A stretch of DNA of 64,000 nucleotides from Qipengyuania gaetbuli (GCF_020524765.1 NZ_JAIVLR010000001.1:1240001-1304000), one strand, 5' to 3'. Shown: positions 52,523 through 61,590, counted from the stretch's first letter. Numbers and translations: made by a program. Notes: generated from the letters alone by a model not told the origin.

Positions 52523-53383
52523 TCAATGGACGGGCGGATCGACGCGCGGGACCTGGCGGACGGGCGCAACCGGTTCGCCCGGTTCGCGCGGAGGCATGGC
52601 ATTTTCCGGAACGTCGTCGATCTGCATGTCGCAGGTTTCCACGTCCTGCAGGTTGCGTACTGTCACATGGAGCGTCTCGCCGTCCCACTGGATGTCGTTG
52701 AAGCTGGGCGGCGTCGAGCGCGTGCGCTGCGACAGCGTGCCTGCGCCGATCATGCGCACCGGGCCTTCGCTGGTCTCCTCCATGATGTCAAAGGCATCGT
52801 GGACATGGCCGGACAGTACCGCGACGACGGGGCGCTTCGCCAGTTCGCGCAGCGCCTTGTCGCCATTCTTGGTGAGAGCAGTGCCCTGCGTCCCCACTTC
52901 GCGCAGCGGGTGGTGCACGGCAACCAGCGCGCGCTCCCCATCCGGCAAGGCATCGATCGCGGCGAGGCATTTCTCCAGCGCGGCATCGGTGACCCAGCCC
53001 TTAGACCAGTTGAGGCGCGGCTGTGCGCGAACCGCGGTTTTCAGGGGAACGATGGCAAGGCAACCGAGGTCGATTTCCTTCTCGACCTTCTCGCTCATTC
53101 CGCGGAACCGGCGGTACGGATCGACGAACCGCTCGATCGGGTTGAAATAGGGCATGTCGTGATTGCCGACTTCGACCGTCACTGGCGCGTCCAGCGAGTT
53201 GATCCAAGATGTCGCCGCAGCAAACTCGCGGTGGCGTGCGCGCATGGTGAGGTCGCCGGTAATGGCCACGGCATCCGGCCGCTTCTCGGCAATTTCCTGC
53301 TGCACCCAGTCGAGCGCGCGATTGTCCTCGAGCCCGAAATGGATGTCCGAAAGGTGGAAGATGCGCCGCGCGTCAGTAGCCAT
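52523..53383 (-). CDS. Metallophosphoesterase
   Basis: 286 residues, ATG start. Calcineurin-like metal site complete: FHLSDIHFG (D-x-H), AITGDLT (GD), EVGNHDMPY (GNHD), VAVHHPLREV (His) and VLSGHVHDAF (GHxH). No signal peptide, so cytoplasmic. Candidate substrates include cyclic nucleotides or phospholipid head groups, as in the CpdA/YkuE groups, but cannot be chosen. The start overlaps the end of the lipid-kinase-like gene by 11 nt, so they are probably one operon. Confidence 0.85.
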   Translation of the reverse strand: MATDARRIFHLSDIHFGLEDNRALDWVQQEIAEKRPDAVAITGDLTMRARHREFAAATSWINSLDAPVTVEVGNHDMPYFNPIERFVDPYRRFRGMSEKVEKEIDLGCLAIVPLKTAVRAQPRLNWSKGWVTDAALEKCLAAIDALPDGERALVAVHHPLREVGTQGTALTKNGDKALRELAKRPVVAVLSGHVHDAFDIMEETSEGPVRMIGAGTLSQRTRSTPPSFNDIQWDGETLHVTVRNLQDVETCDMQIDDVPENAMPPREPGEPVAPVRQVPRVDPPVH

Positions 53384-54230
53384 GGTGGGTCGCTAGCAGA
53401 TCGACCTCGCATGCAGCCACAGTGAATATCGCACCCGATTCCACTTCGCCCGGCTCGCCATCGACGAGGACCGGCAAGGCACTGCCATCGGCAGAGACGA
53501 AGCGCGCCTCGTCCAGCAGCCCCAGTCTCTCGTGCGGCCCTTCGCGAAACCGGCGCCGCAGGAGGGCAAAGCCCTGCTGGACATATTCGCCTGCCTCGTC
53601 CGCATAAAAGGCATCGACCTGCATCCCGCGATGCGACGGAGTGATCTCGATCAGCGGATAGCCATCATTCCGGCCGCGCTCCGGTTCCGCGCACCGGACC
53701 ATGATGCCGCCTGCAGTTTCGCCGACCGCCTCACCGGTGCCTTTCAGGATTGCGGGAATGTCGAGATCGCGCATCGCTTCGCGGACATGGGCCCAGCTCG
53801 TGCCCGGCCCGACGAGCAAGCCGGCCAGTGCGTCGCCTGCGTTGCAGCGTGCGACCGGCAGGCGGACCGTGATGGCAACACCCGAGGCAACGCGCTCGAT
53901 GATGTCCCCTGCCTGAGCATCATCGCCGTGGAGGCGCTTGCACAGCAGGTTCATTGTCCCGCCGGGCAGCACCAGGATCTGGCCGCTCCAGCCATAGAGG
54001 CCCGTGATCGCGGCATTGAGCGTACCGTCGCCGGTAAAGACGGCCAGCAGGCCCACGCCCGCAGCGTCCAGTTCGCCTGCCGTCGGCATATCCTCGTCCG
54101 GGAAGCAGATCCGGCGGGCGACGGTCAGGCCGTGGGCGGAAAAGGTGTCTTCCACTGCCTTCACAGCGGATTCGCTGAAGCTGCCGCTGTGCGAATTGAC
54201 CAGCAGCCAGAGGGGAGAGTTCGCTGTCAT
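53373..54230 (-). CDS. Diacylglycerol-kinase-family protein
   Basis: 285 residues from ATG 54230. The DAGK core is LWLLVNSHSGSFSE, LLAVFTGDGTLNAAI (FTGDGT, Thr/Phe for the usual GGDGT) and VLPGGTMNLLCKRLHG (PGGTxN), with a closing VLVDGEPGEVESGAI (DGE). It phosphorylates a lipid, or in related YegS enzymes phosphatidylglycerol or diacylglycerol. The order lipid kinase then phosphoesterase suggests a make-and-break pair for one phospholipid, which is inference. It differs clearly from the DAGK protein at 4983. Confidence 0.8.
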   Translation of the reverse strand: MTANSPLWLLVNSHSGSFSESAVKAVEDTFSAHGLTVARRICFPDEDMPTAGELDAAGVGLLAVFTGDGTLNAAITGLYGWSGQILVLPGGTMNLLCKRLHGDDAQAGDIIERVASGVAITVRLPVARCNAGDALAGLLVGPGTSWAHVREAMRDLDIPAILKGTGEAVGETAGGIMVRCAEPERGRNDGYPLIEITPSHRGMQVDAFYADEAGEYVQQGFALLRRRFREGPHERLGLLDEARFVSADGSALPVLVDGEPGEVESGAIFTVAACEVDLLATHHGY

Positions 54231-54269
54231 ACCTGCCAAGCGCCCGTCGGCAGGGGCGGTTCCCGCGCG

Positions 54270-54536
54270 TCAGATGCGCCCGGTCAGGACCAGCCAGGCC
54301 GTGCCGAAATTGAGCAGGCTGTAAACGGCATAGGCGGTCGCAGCACCGGGCCACCCGTTCGCGGCAAGGAGCATGGCAACCAGCAACACCAGGAACTCGA
54401 AAATGAGCGACAATCGTCCGCCGGCGCTGCGGTAGAACGAGGGCAGCGCGTCCAGCATCGGGTGGCCGCTGTTCAGCACTGCCTTGTGCACCGCGAAGTT
54501 CGCGACTCCGAGAAAGAAGAGCAGGATTACCGGCAT
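54270..54536 (-). CDS. Small hypothetical membrane protein
   Basis: 88 residues from ATG 54536 (PVILLFFLGVANFAV); an in-frame TTG at 54611 would extend it by 25 residues. Three hydrophobic segments: residues ~2-18, 45-62 and 65-83. The loop AVLNSGHPMLDALPSFYRSAGGRL precedes the second helix. It is 39 bp upstream of the lipid-kinase gene on the same strand and may be cotranscribed. No family recognised. Confidence 0.6.
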   Translation of the reverse strand: MPVILLFFLGVANFAVHKAVLNSGHPMLDALPSFYRSAGGRLSLIFEFLVLLVAMLLAANGWPGAATAYAVYSLLNFGTAWLVLTGRI

Positions 54537-54741
54537 GGCCCTGAAAACATAGGCTTGCCGTTCGCAGATTGCGAATCGCGTTTCGTCGGTTGCCGCCAGC
54601 ACATCGTCCAAATCGCCTCGCCGCCGGTCGAAGGTCGCGTGCGATTACAGTTGTAGCTGGGTAATACGGTTCTCAGCGGCGGACCTCACGTACCCCAGTC
54701 CCCCTAGAACACCGGGGTCCGCCGCAACCCGGAGAAGACCC

Positions 54742-55047
54742 ATGAAGACCCCCATTATCATGATCGCCATGCTCTCGCTTTCCGCCCCCGCTCTTGCGGG
54801 CGGCGACATGCCGGTGAAGACGAGCACCGAGGTTGCCTACCAGGACCTCAACCTCGCCACGGCACAGGGCCAGAAGAAACTTTCCGACCGGATCGACATC
54901 GCGGCGCGGCGCGTCTGCAAGCTCGACAATTCGATCACCGGCACGCGCATTCGCGACCGTGATGCAGAGCGCTGCTACGTCGCCGCCAAGGAGCGCGCCA
55001 ACCAACAGTTCGCTGCTGTCGTAGAACAGCACGCCAAGGGCGGCTGA
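54742..55047 (+). CDS. UrcA-family secreted protein
   Basis: 101 residues with a signal peptide (PIIMIAMLSLSAPALAGG). The mature protein shows the UrcA pattern: TSTEVAYQDLNLATAQGQKKLSDRIDIAARRVCKLD and RDAERCYVAAKERANQQF, with two Cys that would form a disulfide. UrcA proteins are small periplasmic proteins of sphingomonads and caulobacters with unknown function. A ribosome-binding GGAGAAG lies before the ATG, and a terminator follows. Confidence 0.87.
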   Translation: MKTPIIMIAMLSLSAPALAGGDMPVKTSTEVAYQDLNLATAQGQKKLSDRIDIAARRVCKLDNSITGTRIRDRDAERCYVAAKERANQQFAAVVEQHAKGG

Positions 55048-55071
55048 TACCCCCAGCCCGTCAAACTTCTG

Positions 55072-55114
55072 GACCCCGGCCGGAATGCAGTCCCCCGGTC
55101 GGGGTCCTCCCTTT
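55072..55114 (+). terminator. Terminator after urcA
   Basis: GACCCCGGCCGG pairs with CCGGTCGGGGTC (one G-U pair) around an unpaired loop, followed by CTCCCTTTT. The U-run is short. Confidence 0.6.
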
Positions 55115-55157
55115 TCCAGCGCTGTACTGATTTGAAGCGGACCCGGGCGAGGCAGCC

Positions 55158-55895
55158 TCAGCGCCCGGCCATCGCCTTGACCTTGGGCAAATAGGTGCGC
55201 CCGATACGCAGCGCCTCGCCATCGTCCATCTCGACCGACCATACGCCCAGCCCGTCATGGCGCAGGCCCTTGATGTGTTCCTTGCGCAGGATGGTGGAGC
55301 GGTGGATGCGGATGAACTTCGCCGGGTCGAGACGCTTTTCGAGGCCCGCAATGGTCTGCAGCAGCAGGTAGGAGCGATCGCCCACGTGGAGGCGGACATA
55401 GTCGCGCTCCGCATCGATGCGGCTGACCTCGTCGGTCTCGATCCGGATCAGCTCGCTGCGGTGCGGGATCCACAGTTCCTCGAGCCACTTGCTCTCGGTG
55501 CGGCCGCCTTCCGAGCGGCGCGAGAGCGCGCGCTGGATGGCCCGCTCCAGCCGGTCGGGCTTGACCGGCTTGAGGACGTAATCGACCGCGTCGAGATCGA
55601 AAGCCTCGACCGCGTAATTGTCATGCGCGGTCACGAAGACCACGGCGGGCCGCTCTTCCTGGCCCGCCAGTTCGCGGGCGACCGACAGGCCGTCCACTTC
55701 GGGCATGGTCATGTCGAGCAGGATGAGGTCGGGGCCCAGTGCCTCGATCAGGCGAAGGGCCTGCGCCCCATCGCTCGCCGTGCCGACCACGTGAAGGTCG
55801 TCCATCTTGGAACAGATTACCTGCATCCGTTCGACCGCGAGCGGCTCGTCATCGACGATCAGCGTGCGCAGCCGGTCTCCGTTCTCGTCAGCCAT
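55158..55895 (-). CDS. LytTR-family response regulator (pair 2)
   Basis: 245 residues. Receiver: VDDEPLA acidic pair, phospho-acceptor Asp61 in LLDMTMPEVDG, Lys in VLKPVKPDRL. LytTR domain from ~145: IPHRSELIRIETDEVSRIDAERDYV, IRIHRSTILRKEHI and GRTYLPKVKAM. It is shorter than the pair-1 regulator because the linker is reduced. It overlaps the kinase gene by 8 nt, so kinase and regulator are co-translated. The target genes are unknown. Confidence 0.9.
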   Translation of the reverse strand: MADENGDRLRTLIVDDEPLAVERMQVICSKMDDLHVVGTASDGAQALRLIEALGPDLILLDMTMPEVDGLSVARELAGQEERPAVVFVTAHDNYAVEAFDLDAVDYVLKPVKPDRLERAIQRALSRRSEGGRTESKWLEELWIPHRSELIRIETDEVSRIDAERDYVRLHVGDRSYLLLQTIAGLEKRLDPAKFIRIHRSTILRKEHIKGLRHDGLGVWSVEMDDGEALRIGRTYLPKVKAMAGR

Positions 55896-57105
55896 GTTTC
55901 ACCATCGGAAGCCTGAGTTCGGTTTCGTATCCGTCGAGCGCGGGGCCGGAACTGATTGACGCCTCGTTGCCGAAGCGTGCCTCCAGTCGGTCACGCACAT
56001 TGGCAAGCCCGATGCCGAAACCGCCCTTGTGACCCGGGGGCACGCCGGGGCCATCGTCGCTGACCCTCAGCACCAGCCGCCCGTATTCCTCGCGCGCGAC
56101 AATGCTGATGGTCACGGGCCGATTGCTGGCGGAGACGCCGTATTTGACCGAGTTTTCGACCAGCGGCTGCAGGATCATGCCCGGCACCTTGAGGTTGGCA
56201 AGCTCGTGCGGCAAGTCGACCCTCACCCGCAGGCGGTCGGGGAAACGGACGGATTCGATTTCCAGATAGTGCTCCTGCAGGTCGATCTCGTCCTCGAGGC
56301 TCACATCGCCGGTGGAATCATCGGCCAGCGAGTGGCGATAGAAACGCGAGATCGACTGGATCATCTGTTCCGCCCGGTCTTCCTTGCCGGTCATCACCAG
56401 CGCGGAGAGCGAGTTGAGCGTATTGAACAGGAAATGCGGGTTCACCTGGTAGCGAAGCGAGCGCAGCTCGGCCGCCTTGGCCGCCGTGCGGAACCGTTCG
56501 CCGCGACGCTCGGCAACTTGCGCGCGAACGCCGGCAAGCAGGGCGAGGTAAAGCGCCGACCACGCGAGCAGCAGGAAATAGCGGTCGAGGCCCATCTCGA
56601 TCAGCTGCAGCCAGCGATCTTCGGCCCGGTCGTCCGGCAGGACGACCTGTGCCGTGCCGGTGGTCGGCGTTGCCGTTCCCAGCGGTCCGCCTATCTGCGG
56701 TTCGACCGGCGTGGGGCCCTCGATGATGAGATTGCCATTGTCGTCGCGCCGCAGCGAAATGCCGCGTTCCTCGGCGATCTTGGCTTCGTAGCGTTCCTGG
56801 ATGGGGGCGAAGAACCACTGCTGCGATTGCGCGATCAGCAGCGCGGCAGGCATCGCGAAAACCAGCGATACACTTATCTGTGCGGCGAGCGAGCGATTGT
56901 CGAACAGCCGCACGATCAGCCACAGGACAAAGGTCACGCCCATGGCCGCGACCGTAACGGCGACGCGCCGCCAGATCAGGTCGAATTCGAAGTCGAGGCC
57001 GATCAGCCAGCCACGGGCGGTGATCAGCAGGAAATAGGCGCACCACAGGCCGACGATCGACACGGAAACCGTGCGGACCGGGACGTTGACTGTTTCCGGG
57101 TTCAT
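55888..57105 (-). CDS. LytS-type sensor histidine kinase (pair 2)
   Basis: 405 residues from ATG 57105. Four transmembrane segments (about 13-36, 48-68, 74-92, 175-195); between the third and fourth a ~75-residue polar loop (residues ~98-170) would be the sensor, with EERYEAK, a Pro/Thr-rich part and QVVLPDDRAED. The kinase core has YQVNPHFLFNTLNSLSAL (His224), ENSVKYG, SDDGPGVPPG and GIGLANVRDRLEARFG. It differs from pair 1 in having this extra loop, so the signal is likely different. Confidence 0.88.
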   Translation of the reverse strand: MNPETVNVPVRTVSVSIVGLWCAYFLLITARGWLIGLDFEFDLIWRRVAVTVAAMGVTFVLWLIVRLFDNRSLAAQISVSLVFAMPAALLIAQSQQWFFAPIQERYEAKIAEERGISLRRDDNGNLIIEGPTPVEPQIGGPLGTATPTTGTAQVVLPDDRAEDRWLQLIEMGLDRYFLLLAWSALYLALLAGVRAQVAERRGERFRTAAKAAELRSLRYQVNPHFLFNTLNSLSALVMTGKEDRAEQMIQSISRFYRHSLADDSTGDVSLEDEIDLQEHYLEIESVRFPDRLRVRVDLPHELANLKVPGMILQPLVENSVKYGVSASNRPVTISIVAREEYGRLVLRVSDDGPGVPPGHKGGFGIGLANVRDRLEARFGNEASISSGPALDGYETELRLPMVKHG

Positions 57106-57204
57106 CTGTCGTTCAGCGTTCAAAACGGGTTTTATCTGCCCGTTCCAAGGCCCGCTGGGAAGTCCGGCGGTCGGACTACCCACGCGGTTTGTCGAAGATC
57201 AACG

Positions 57205-58731
57205 TCATTCGGCGGGTTCGAGATCGCCTTCCGCAATCCGGCGCCGCCATTCGGCAGGCGCCAGCGTGTGGACATTGTTGCCCGCACTGTCGACGGCAAC
57301 CGTGACCGGCATGTCCTGCACCTCGAATTCGTAGATGGCTTCCATCCCGAGATCCTCGAAGGCGAGCACCCTCGCGCCCTTGATCGCGCGGCTGACGAGA
57401 TAGGCAGCGCCGCCCGTCGCCATCAGGTATGCGACCTTGAAGCGGCTGATCACCTCCACCGCATTGTGCCCGCGTTCCGCCTTGCCGATCATGGCAAGCA
57501 GGCCGAGGTCGAGCATCATTTCCGTGAACTTGTCCATCCGCGTGGCGGTGGTGGGGCCGGCTGGGCCGACCACTTCGCCCATCACCGGATCGACCGGGCC
57601 GACGTAATAAATCGCGCGGCCGCGGAAATCGACGGGCAGTTCCTCGCCCGCATCGAGCATGTCCTTGATACGCTTGTGCGCCGCATCGCGCCCGGTCAGC
57701 ATCTTGCCCGACAGCAGCAAGCGGTCGCCGTGCTTCCAGCTCGACACCTCTTCAGGTGTGAGTGCGTCGAGGTTGACCCGCCGCGCTGCCACATCGGGCT
57801 TCCAGGTCACCTGCGGATATTCGTCGAGCTTCGGCGGCTCGAGATAGGCGGGGCCCGATCCGTCGAGCGTGAAATGCGCATGACGGGTCGCCGCACAGTT
57901 CGGGATCATCGCCACCGGCTTGCCTGCGGCGTGGCACGGCGCGTCCATGATCTTCACGTCGAGCACGGTCGAAAGGCCTCCAAGGCCCTGCGCCCCGATA
58001 CCCTGCGCATTGACCGCATCGAAGATGTCGATCCGCAATTGCTCGAGATCGGTCTGCGCGCCGCGCTGCTTCAGCTGGCCCATGTCGATCGGGTCCATGA
58101 GGCTGAGCTTGGCGAGCTTCATGCAGTGCTCTGCCGTACCGCCGATACCGATGCCGAGCATGCCGGGAGGGCACCAGCCGGCGCCCATGGAGGGCAGCTG
58201 TTCGACGACCCAGTCGACGATGTTGTCCGAGGGGTTCATCATCTTGAACTTGGACTTGTTCTCGCTGCCGCCGCCCTTCGCCGCGACATCGACGCTGACG
58301 GTGTTGCCTGGGACCATCTCGACCGAAAGGACGCTCGGCGTGTTGTCGCGCGTGTTGCGGCGAGTGAATGCCGGGTCGGCCAGGATCGAGGCACGCAGCT
58401 TGTTGTCCGGGTGGTTGTAAGCCCGGCGCACGCCTTCATCGACGACTTCCTGCAGGCTCCGCTTGCTTTCAAGGCGGCAGTCCATGCCCCACTTCACAAA
58501 GACGTTGACGATGCCGGTGTCCTGGCAGATCGGCCGGTGGCCTTCGGCGCACATCCGGCTGTTGGTCAGGATCTGGGCGATCGCATCCTTCGCTGCGAGG
58601 CCCTTCTCGGCCTCGTGGGCTTCGCCAAGGGCCCGGATGTAGTCCATCGGATGGTAATAGGAGATGTACTGGAGAGCGTCGGCAACGCTCTCGATCAGGT
58701 CCTCTTCCGTGATGGTCGTCATGTCGCTCAT
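57205..58731 (-). CDS. Fumarate hydratase, class I
   Basis: 508 residues from ATG 58731. A [4Fe-4S] class I fumarase: N-terminal alpha part with ICQDTGIVNVFVKWGMD, NTRDNTPSVL, KGGGSENKSKF, GIGIGGTAEHCMKLAK (cluster Cys region) and GAQGLGGLSTVLDVKI, and C-terminal beta part with LTGRDAAHKRI, YYVGPVDP, GPTTATRMDKFTE and ARVLAFEDLGMEAIYEFEV. It hydrates fumarate to malate in the TCA cycle. A single-chain fusion of both halves, the FumA/FumB type. Cluster repair depends on the SUF system also in this window. Confidence 0.94.
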   Translation of the reverse strand: MSDMTTITEEDLIESVADALQYISYYHPMDYIRALGEAHEAEKGLAAKDAIAQILTNSRMCAEGHRPICQDTGIVNVFVKWGMDCRLESKRSLQEVVDEGVRRAYNHPDNKLRASILADPAFTRRNTRDNTPSVLSVEMVPGNTVSVDVAAKGGGSENKSKFKMMNPSDNIVDWVVEQLPSMGAGWCPPGMLGIGIGGTAEHCMKLAKLSLMDPIDMGQLKQRGAQTDLEQLRIDIFDAVNAQGIGAQGLGGLSTVLDVKIMDAPCHAAGKPVAMIPNCAATRHAHFTLDGSGPAYLEPPKLDEYPQVTWKPDVAARRVNLDALTPEEVSSWKHGDRLLLSGKMLTGRDAAHKRIKDMLDAGEELPVDFRGRAIYYVGPVDPVMGEVVGPAGPTTATRMDKFTEMMLDLGLLAMIGKAERGHNAVEVISRFKVAYLMATGGAAYLVSRAIKGARVLAFEDLGMEAIYEFEVQDMPVTVAVDSAGNNVHTLAPAEWRRRIAEGDLEPAE

Positions 58732-58881
58732 CGCCGCGCATTCCCATGTTGCAGATTTGCGCTCCCCGATAGGCGCGGAACAGGCCATCGGTCAAAGCGC
58801 TTGGAAGCAACGGGTCTTGCGCCTAAGGCAACGGGAGCTTGCAAAGCCGTGTTATCGATGTAATACAGCCCCCGGATTATC

Positions 58882-59481
58882 ATGACTACTCAAACTCAGA
58901 CCCGCCCCGACTATGCCGCCGCCCGCAAGGCGATGATCGACAGCCAGCTGCGCACCAGCGGCGTGAACGAAGCCTTCGTTCTCGAACGCATGGGCACTGT
59001 CGCGCGCGAAGATTTCGTGCCGGATAGCGCCAAGGGCACCGCCTACATGGACCGGGCCATCCGCCTCGCTGATGGCGGCTTCCTGCCGGCGCCGCTGTTC
59101 CACGGCGCGATGCTGGCCGAAGCCCGCCCGACGAGCGAGGACAAGGTGCTCGTGGTCGATGCCGGCAGCGGCTACCTGCCCGCGCTGGTAAAGCCGCTGG
59201 TCGCTTCGCTCGACGTGACCAGCCCCGACAAGGCCGCAAACGCCAAGAAGAAGGGCGAGTACACGCTCGTGCTCGTCGACGGGGCTATCGAACACGTCCC
59301 CGCCGGCCTCGCCAAGCTGGTGGCCGACAATGGCCGCATCGTGACCGGCCTGGTCGAACGCGGCGTCACGCGCCTCGCCACCGGTCGCAAGGCAGGCAAG
59401 GCGCTGGGCCTGCTGCCGCTCGCAGAGATGGGCATTCCGCGCCTCGGCGCATTCGACAAACCGGCAAGCTGGAGTTTCTGA
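58882..59481 (+). CDS. Pcm-like methyltransferase fold, probably divergent
   Basis: 199 residues. The N-terminus matches protein-L-isoaspartate methyltransferase (MIDSQLRTSGVNEAFVLERMGTVAREDFVP), but the SAM-binding region is shortened: VLVVDAGSGYLPALVKPLV keeps GSGY yet lacks the usual LEVGTGSGYQ context, and the following motif II and III segments are largely missing. It lies directly before tolC with the ATG of tolC right after its stop, the conserved alphaproteobacterial order. It may therefore have lost enzyme activity or do something specific for TolC; both are inference. Confidence 0.75.
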   Translation: MTTQTQTRPDYAAARKAMIDSQLRTSGVNEAFVLERMGTVAREDFVPDSAKGTAYMDRAIRLADGGFLPAPLFHGAMLAEARPTSEDKVLVVDAGSGYLPALVKPLVASLDVTSPDKAANAKKKGEYTLVLVDGAIEHVPAGLAKLVADNGRIVTGLVERGVTRLATGRKAGKALGLLPLAEMGIPRLGAFDKPASWSF

Positions 59482-60984
59482 ATGGCATTGGGAGGGTTTC
59501 GGGCAGGACTGGCTATTTCGGCGAGCATCGCCGCAATCGCTTTTCCGCAGGGGGCGGCGCATGCCGACACGCTGCAGGAAGCGCTGACTGACGCCTATCT
59601 CAACAATCCCACGCTCGAAGCCGCGCGCGCCCAGTTGCGCGCCGCCGACGAGAACGTCCCGATCGAGAAATCGGCGGGCCTTCCCTCGGTCGACGGCACG
59701 GCGACCGTGACCGAATTCCTCAAGCAGAACTCCACCAGCTTCTTCGCGCCTGCGCGAGCACTGGTCGCAGGCGTCGACCTCGGCGTTCCGATCTATTCGG
59801 GCGGTGCGGTGAAGAATTCCATCCGCGCCGCCGAAGAGCGCGTGCAGGCCGGCAGGGCCGATCTGCGCGCGACCGAAAGCGCCATCTTCTCGCGCGTCGT
59901 TGCCGCCTACATGGACGTGCTGCGCGGGCAGGCGCTCGTTGCGCTTTCGTCCAACCAGGTCGATGTGCTGTCGGTCAATGTCCAGGCAACCAGCGACCGC
60001 TTCGAAATCGGTGACCTGACCCGCACCGACGTTGCCCAGTCGCAGGCACGCCTGGCCGTGGCGCAGGGCGATTTCAGGACCTCGCAGGCAAACCTGATCG
60101 CTGCGCGCGAGAACTATATCGCGCTGGTCGGCGATGCGCCGAACGACCTTGCCCCTCCGCCGCCCCTGCCGGGCCTTCCCGGCGATGTGGAGACTGCGGT
60201 AGATGTGGCACTGGAACACAATCCCGACCTGATCGCCGCGCAGGAACGTGCCGCGGCGGCAGGCTACGACATCAATGTCGCCGGATCGGGCCGCCTGCCG
60301 CGCGTCTCGATCTTCGCGGGCTACGACTACCAGAACTTCCTCGGCAGCATTCCCGACGGATTCGAGGATCCGCAGGATCCGACCAGCCCGCGCATTCCCA
60401 GCGACCAGACCGCGACCGCCGCGTCGGCCGGTGTCTCGCTGCGCCTGCCGATCTTCCAGGGCGGGCGAACGGCTGCGCTCCAGCGCCAGGCACAGGCCCG
60501 CGCCTCGGCTGCGCTCGAAACCGTGATTGCGACCGAGCGGGACGTGATTGCGCAGGTCCGTTCCGCCTGGTCGAGCTGGCAGGCCTCGCTCGCCATCATC
60601 GAAAGCTCGCAGAGCGCGGTTGCCGCTGCCGAACTGAGCCTCGAAGGCGTGCGCGCGGAAAACTCCATCGGCAATCGCACCATCCTCGACGTACTCAACG
60701 CCGAACAGGAATTGCTGCAAAGCCGCGTCCAGCTCGTGACTGCACGCCGCAACGCCTATGTGGCGGGCTTCTCGCTGCTGGCCGCAATGGGCCGTGCCGA
60801 GGCACGCGATCTTGGCCTCGGCGACGAGGGCGTGCTCTACGATCCGGTCGCCAATTACGACCGCGTACGCGGCAATATCTGGGACTGGAGCCGCGATCCG
60901 GATCCGGTCACCAAGTCGCCGCGCACGGTGGAAGTGCCCGCACCGACTGCACAAATTCCCGAATCTGCTGACTCTGGCGAATAG
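59482..60984 (+). CDS. tolC: TolC-family outer membrane channel
   Basis: 500 residues with a signal peptide (LAISASIAAIAFPQGAAHA). Two OEP repeats form the trimeric barrel-tunnel: TLQEALTDAYLNNPTLEAARAQLRAADE, NQVDVLSVNVQATSDRFEIGDLTRTDVAQSQARLA, then the second repeat VALEHNPDLIAAQERAAAAG and ENSIGNRTILDVLNAEQELLQSRVQLVTARR. It provides the outer-membrane exit for type I secretion and RND or ABC efflux. It is coupled to the Pcm-like gene without spacing. Confidence 0.93.
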   Translation: MALGGFRAGLAISASIAAIAFPQGAAHADTLQEALTDAYLNNPTLEAARAQLRAADENVPIEKSAGLPSVDGTATVTEFLKQNSTSFFAPARALVAGVDLGVPIYSGGAVKNSIRAAEERVQAGRADLRATESAIFSRVVAAYMDVLRGQALVALSSNQVDVLSVNVQATSDRFEIGDLTRTDVAQSQARLAVAQGDFRTSQANLIAARENYIALVGDAPNDLAPPPPLPGLPGDVETAVDVALEHNPDLIAAQERAAAAGYDINVAGSGRLPRVSIFAGYDYQNFLGSIPDGFEDPQDPTSPRIPSDQTATAASAGVSLRLPIFQGGRTAALQRQAQARASAALETVIATERDVIAQVRSAWSSWQASLAIIESSQSAVAAAELSLEGVRAENSIGNRTILDVLNAEQELLQSRVQLVTARRNAYVAGFSLLAAMGRAEARDLGLGDEGVLYDPVANYDRVRGNIWDWSRDPDPVTKSPRTVEVPAPTAQIPESADSGE

Positions 60985-61084
60985 GCTGGGCTATAGCGAG
61001 CGTCCCGATTCGGGATTCCAGTGAGGTTGCAGGGGTAGGCATGGGACAGCAGGGCGAACCATCGGTCGAAGAAATCCTCGACTC
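60961..61084 (+). promoter_or_regulatory. Cluster of five GANTC methylation sites at popZ
   Basis: GANTC occurs at 60961, 60970, 61007, 61014 and 61080, four in the 80 bp before the popZ start and one in its first codons. GANTC is the CcrM methylation sequence of alphaproteobacteria and is used for cell-cycle timed transcription. Confidence 0.5.
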
Positions 61085-61547
61085 GATCAAGAAGGTCATT
61101 GCGCGCGACAGCGAACAGCGCGGCGAAATGATCGCCGACCGCCGCAAGCGCCGCGGCCTCGTGACCGAAGCGGCCGAACCTGCCGATGCCGAAGAAGCGG
61201 AAGAAGTACTCGAACTGGGTGCAGACCTGGGCGAGGAACTGGTGGTCGAGGCTGACGACGTCGAAGCCTCTGCCGCAGCCGTTTCGGACGATGACGACGA
61301 TGAGGAAGATGCCCTGACCCGCGGCGACACGCGCGAAGCCATGCGCCAGAACTTCGCCGCGCTCGCCATGCTCGCCCAGCCGGGCAAGCAGCCGCAGATC
61401 GTGCGCCAGGGCGAAACCTCGCTCGAAGGTCTGACCCGCGAATTGCTGCGCCCGATGCTGGCCGAATGGCTCGACAAGAACCTGCCCGGCATGGTCGAAG
61501 AGCTGGTCAAGGCCGAGATCGCGCGCATCGCCGGCAAGAAGAGCTAA
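61041..61547 (+). CDS. popZ: Polar organizing protein PopZ (DUF2497)
   Basis: 168 residues. The conserved N-terminal helix (PSVEEILDSIKKVIARD) recruits client proteins; residues ~40-95 form an acidic, disordered spacer (strings of Asp/Glu); the C-terminal oligomerisation part (~127-165) reads SLEGLTRELLRPMLAEWLDKNLPGMVEELVKAEIARI. PopZ forms the polar condensate that anchors the chromosome origin and ParB. The spacer is similar in length to the Caulobacter one. Five GANTC sites around the start suggest cell-cycle control. Confidence 0.93.
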   Translation: MGQQGEPSVEEILDSIKKVIARDSEQRGEMIADRRKRRGLVTEAAEPADAEEAEEVLELGADLGEELVVEADDVEASAAAVSDDDDDEEDALTRGDTREAMRQNFAALAMLAQPGKQPQIVRQGETSLEGLTRELLRPMLAEWLDKNLPGMVEELVKAEIARIAGKKS

Positions 61548-61590
61548 CCCCCCTACCCTTGCCAGAATTGTCGCGCTACACCGCGCGGCC

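Noticed and set aside
56029-58863. 944-codon plus-strand frame opposite the LytS kinase and fumarase
   Set aside because: It spans two well-supported genes and their gap, has low-complexity His/Arg/Asp-rich composition and no domain. A shadow of high-GC coding.
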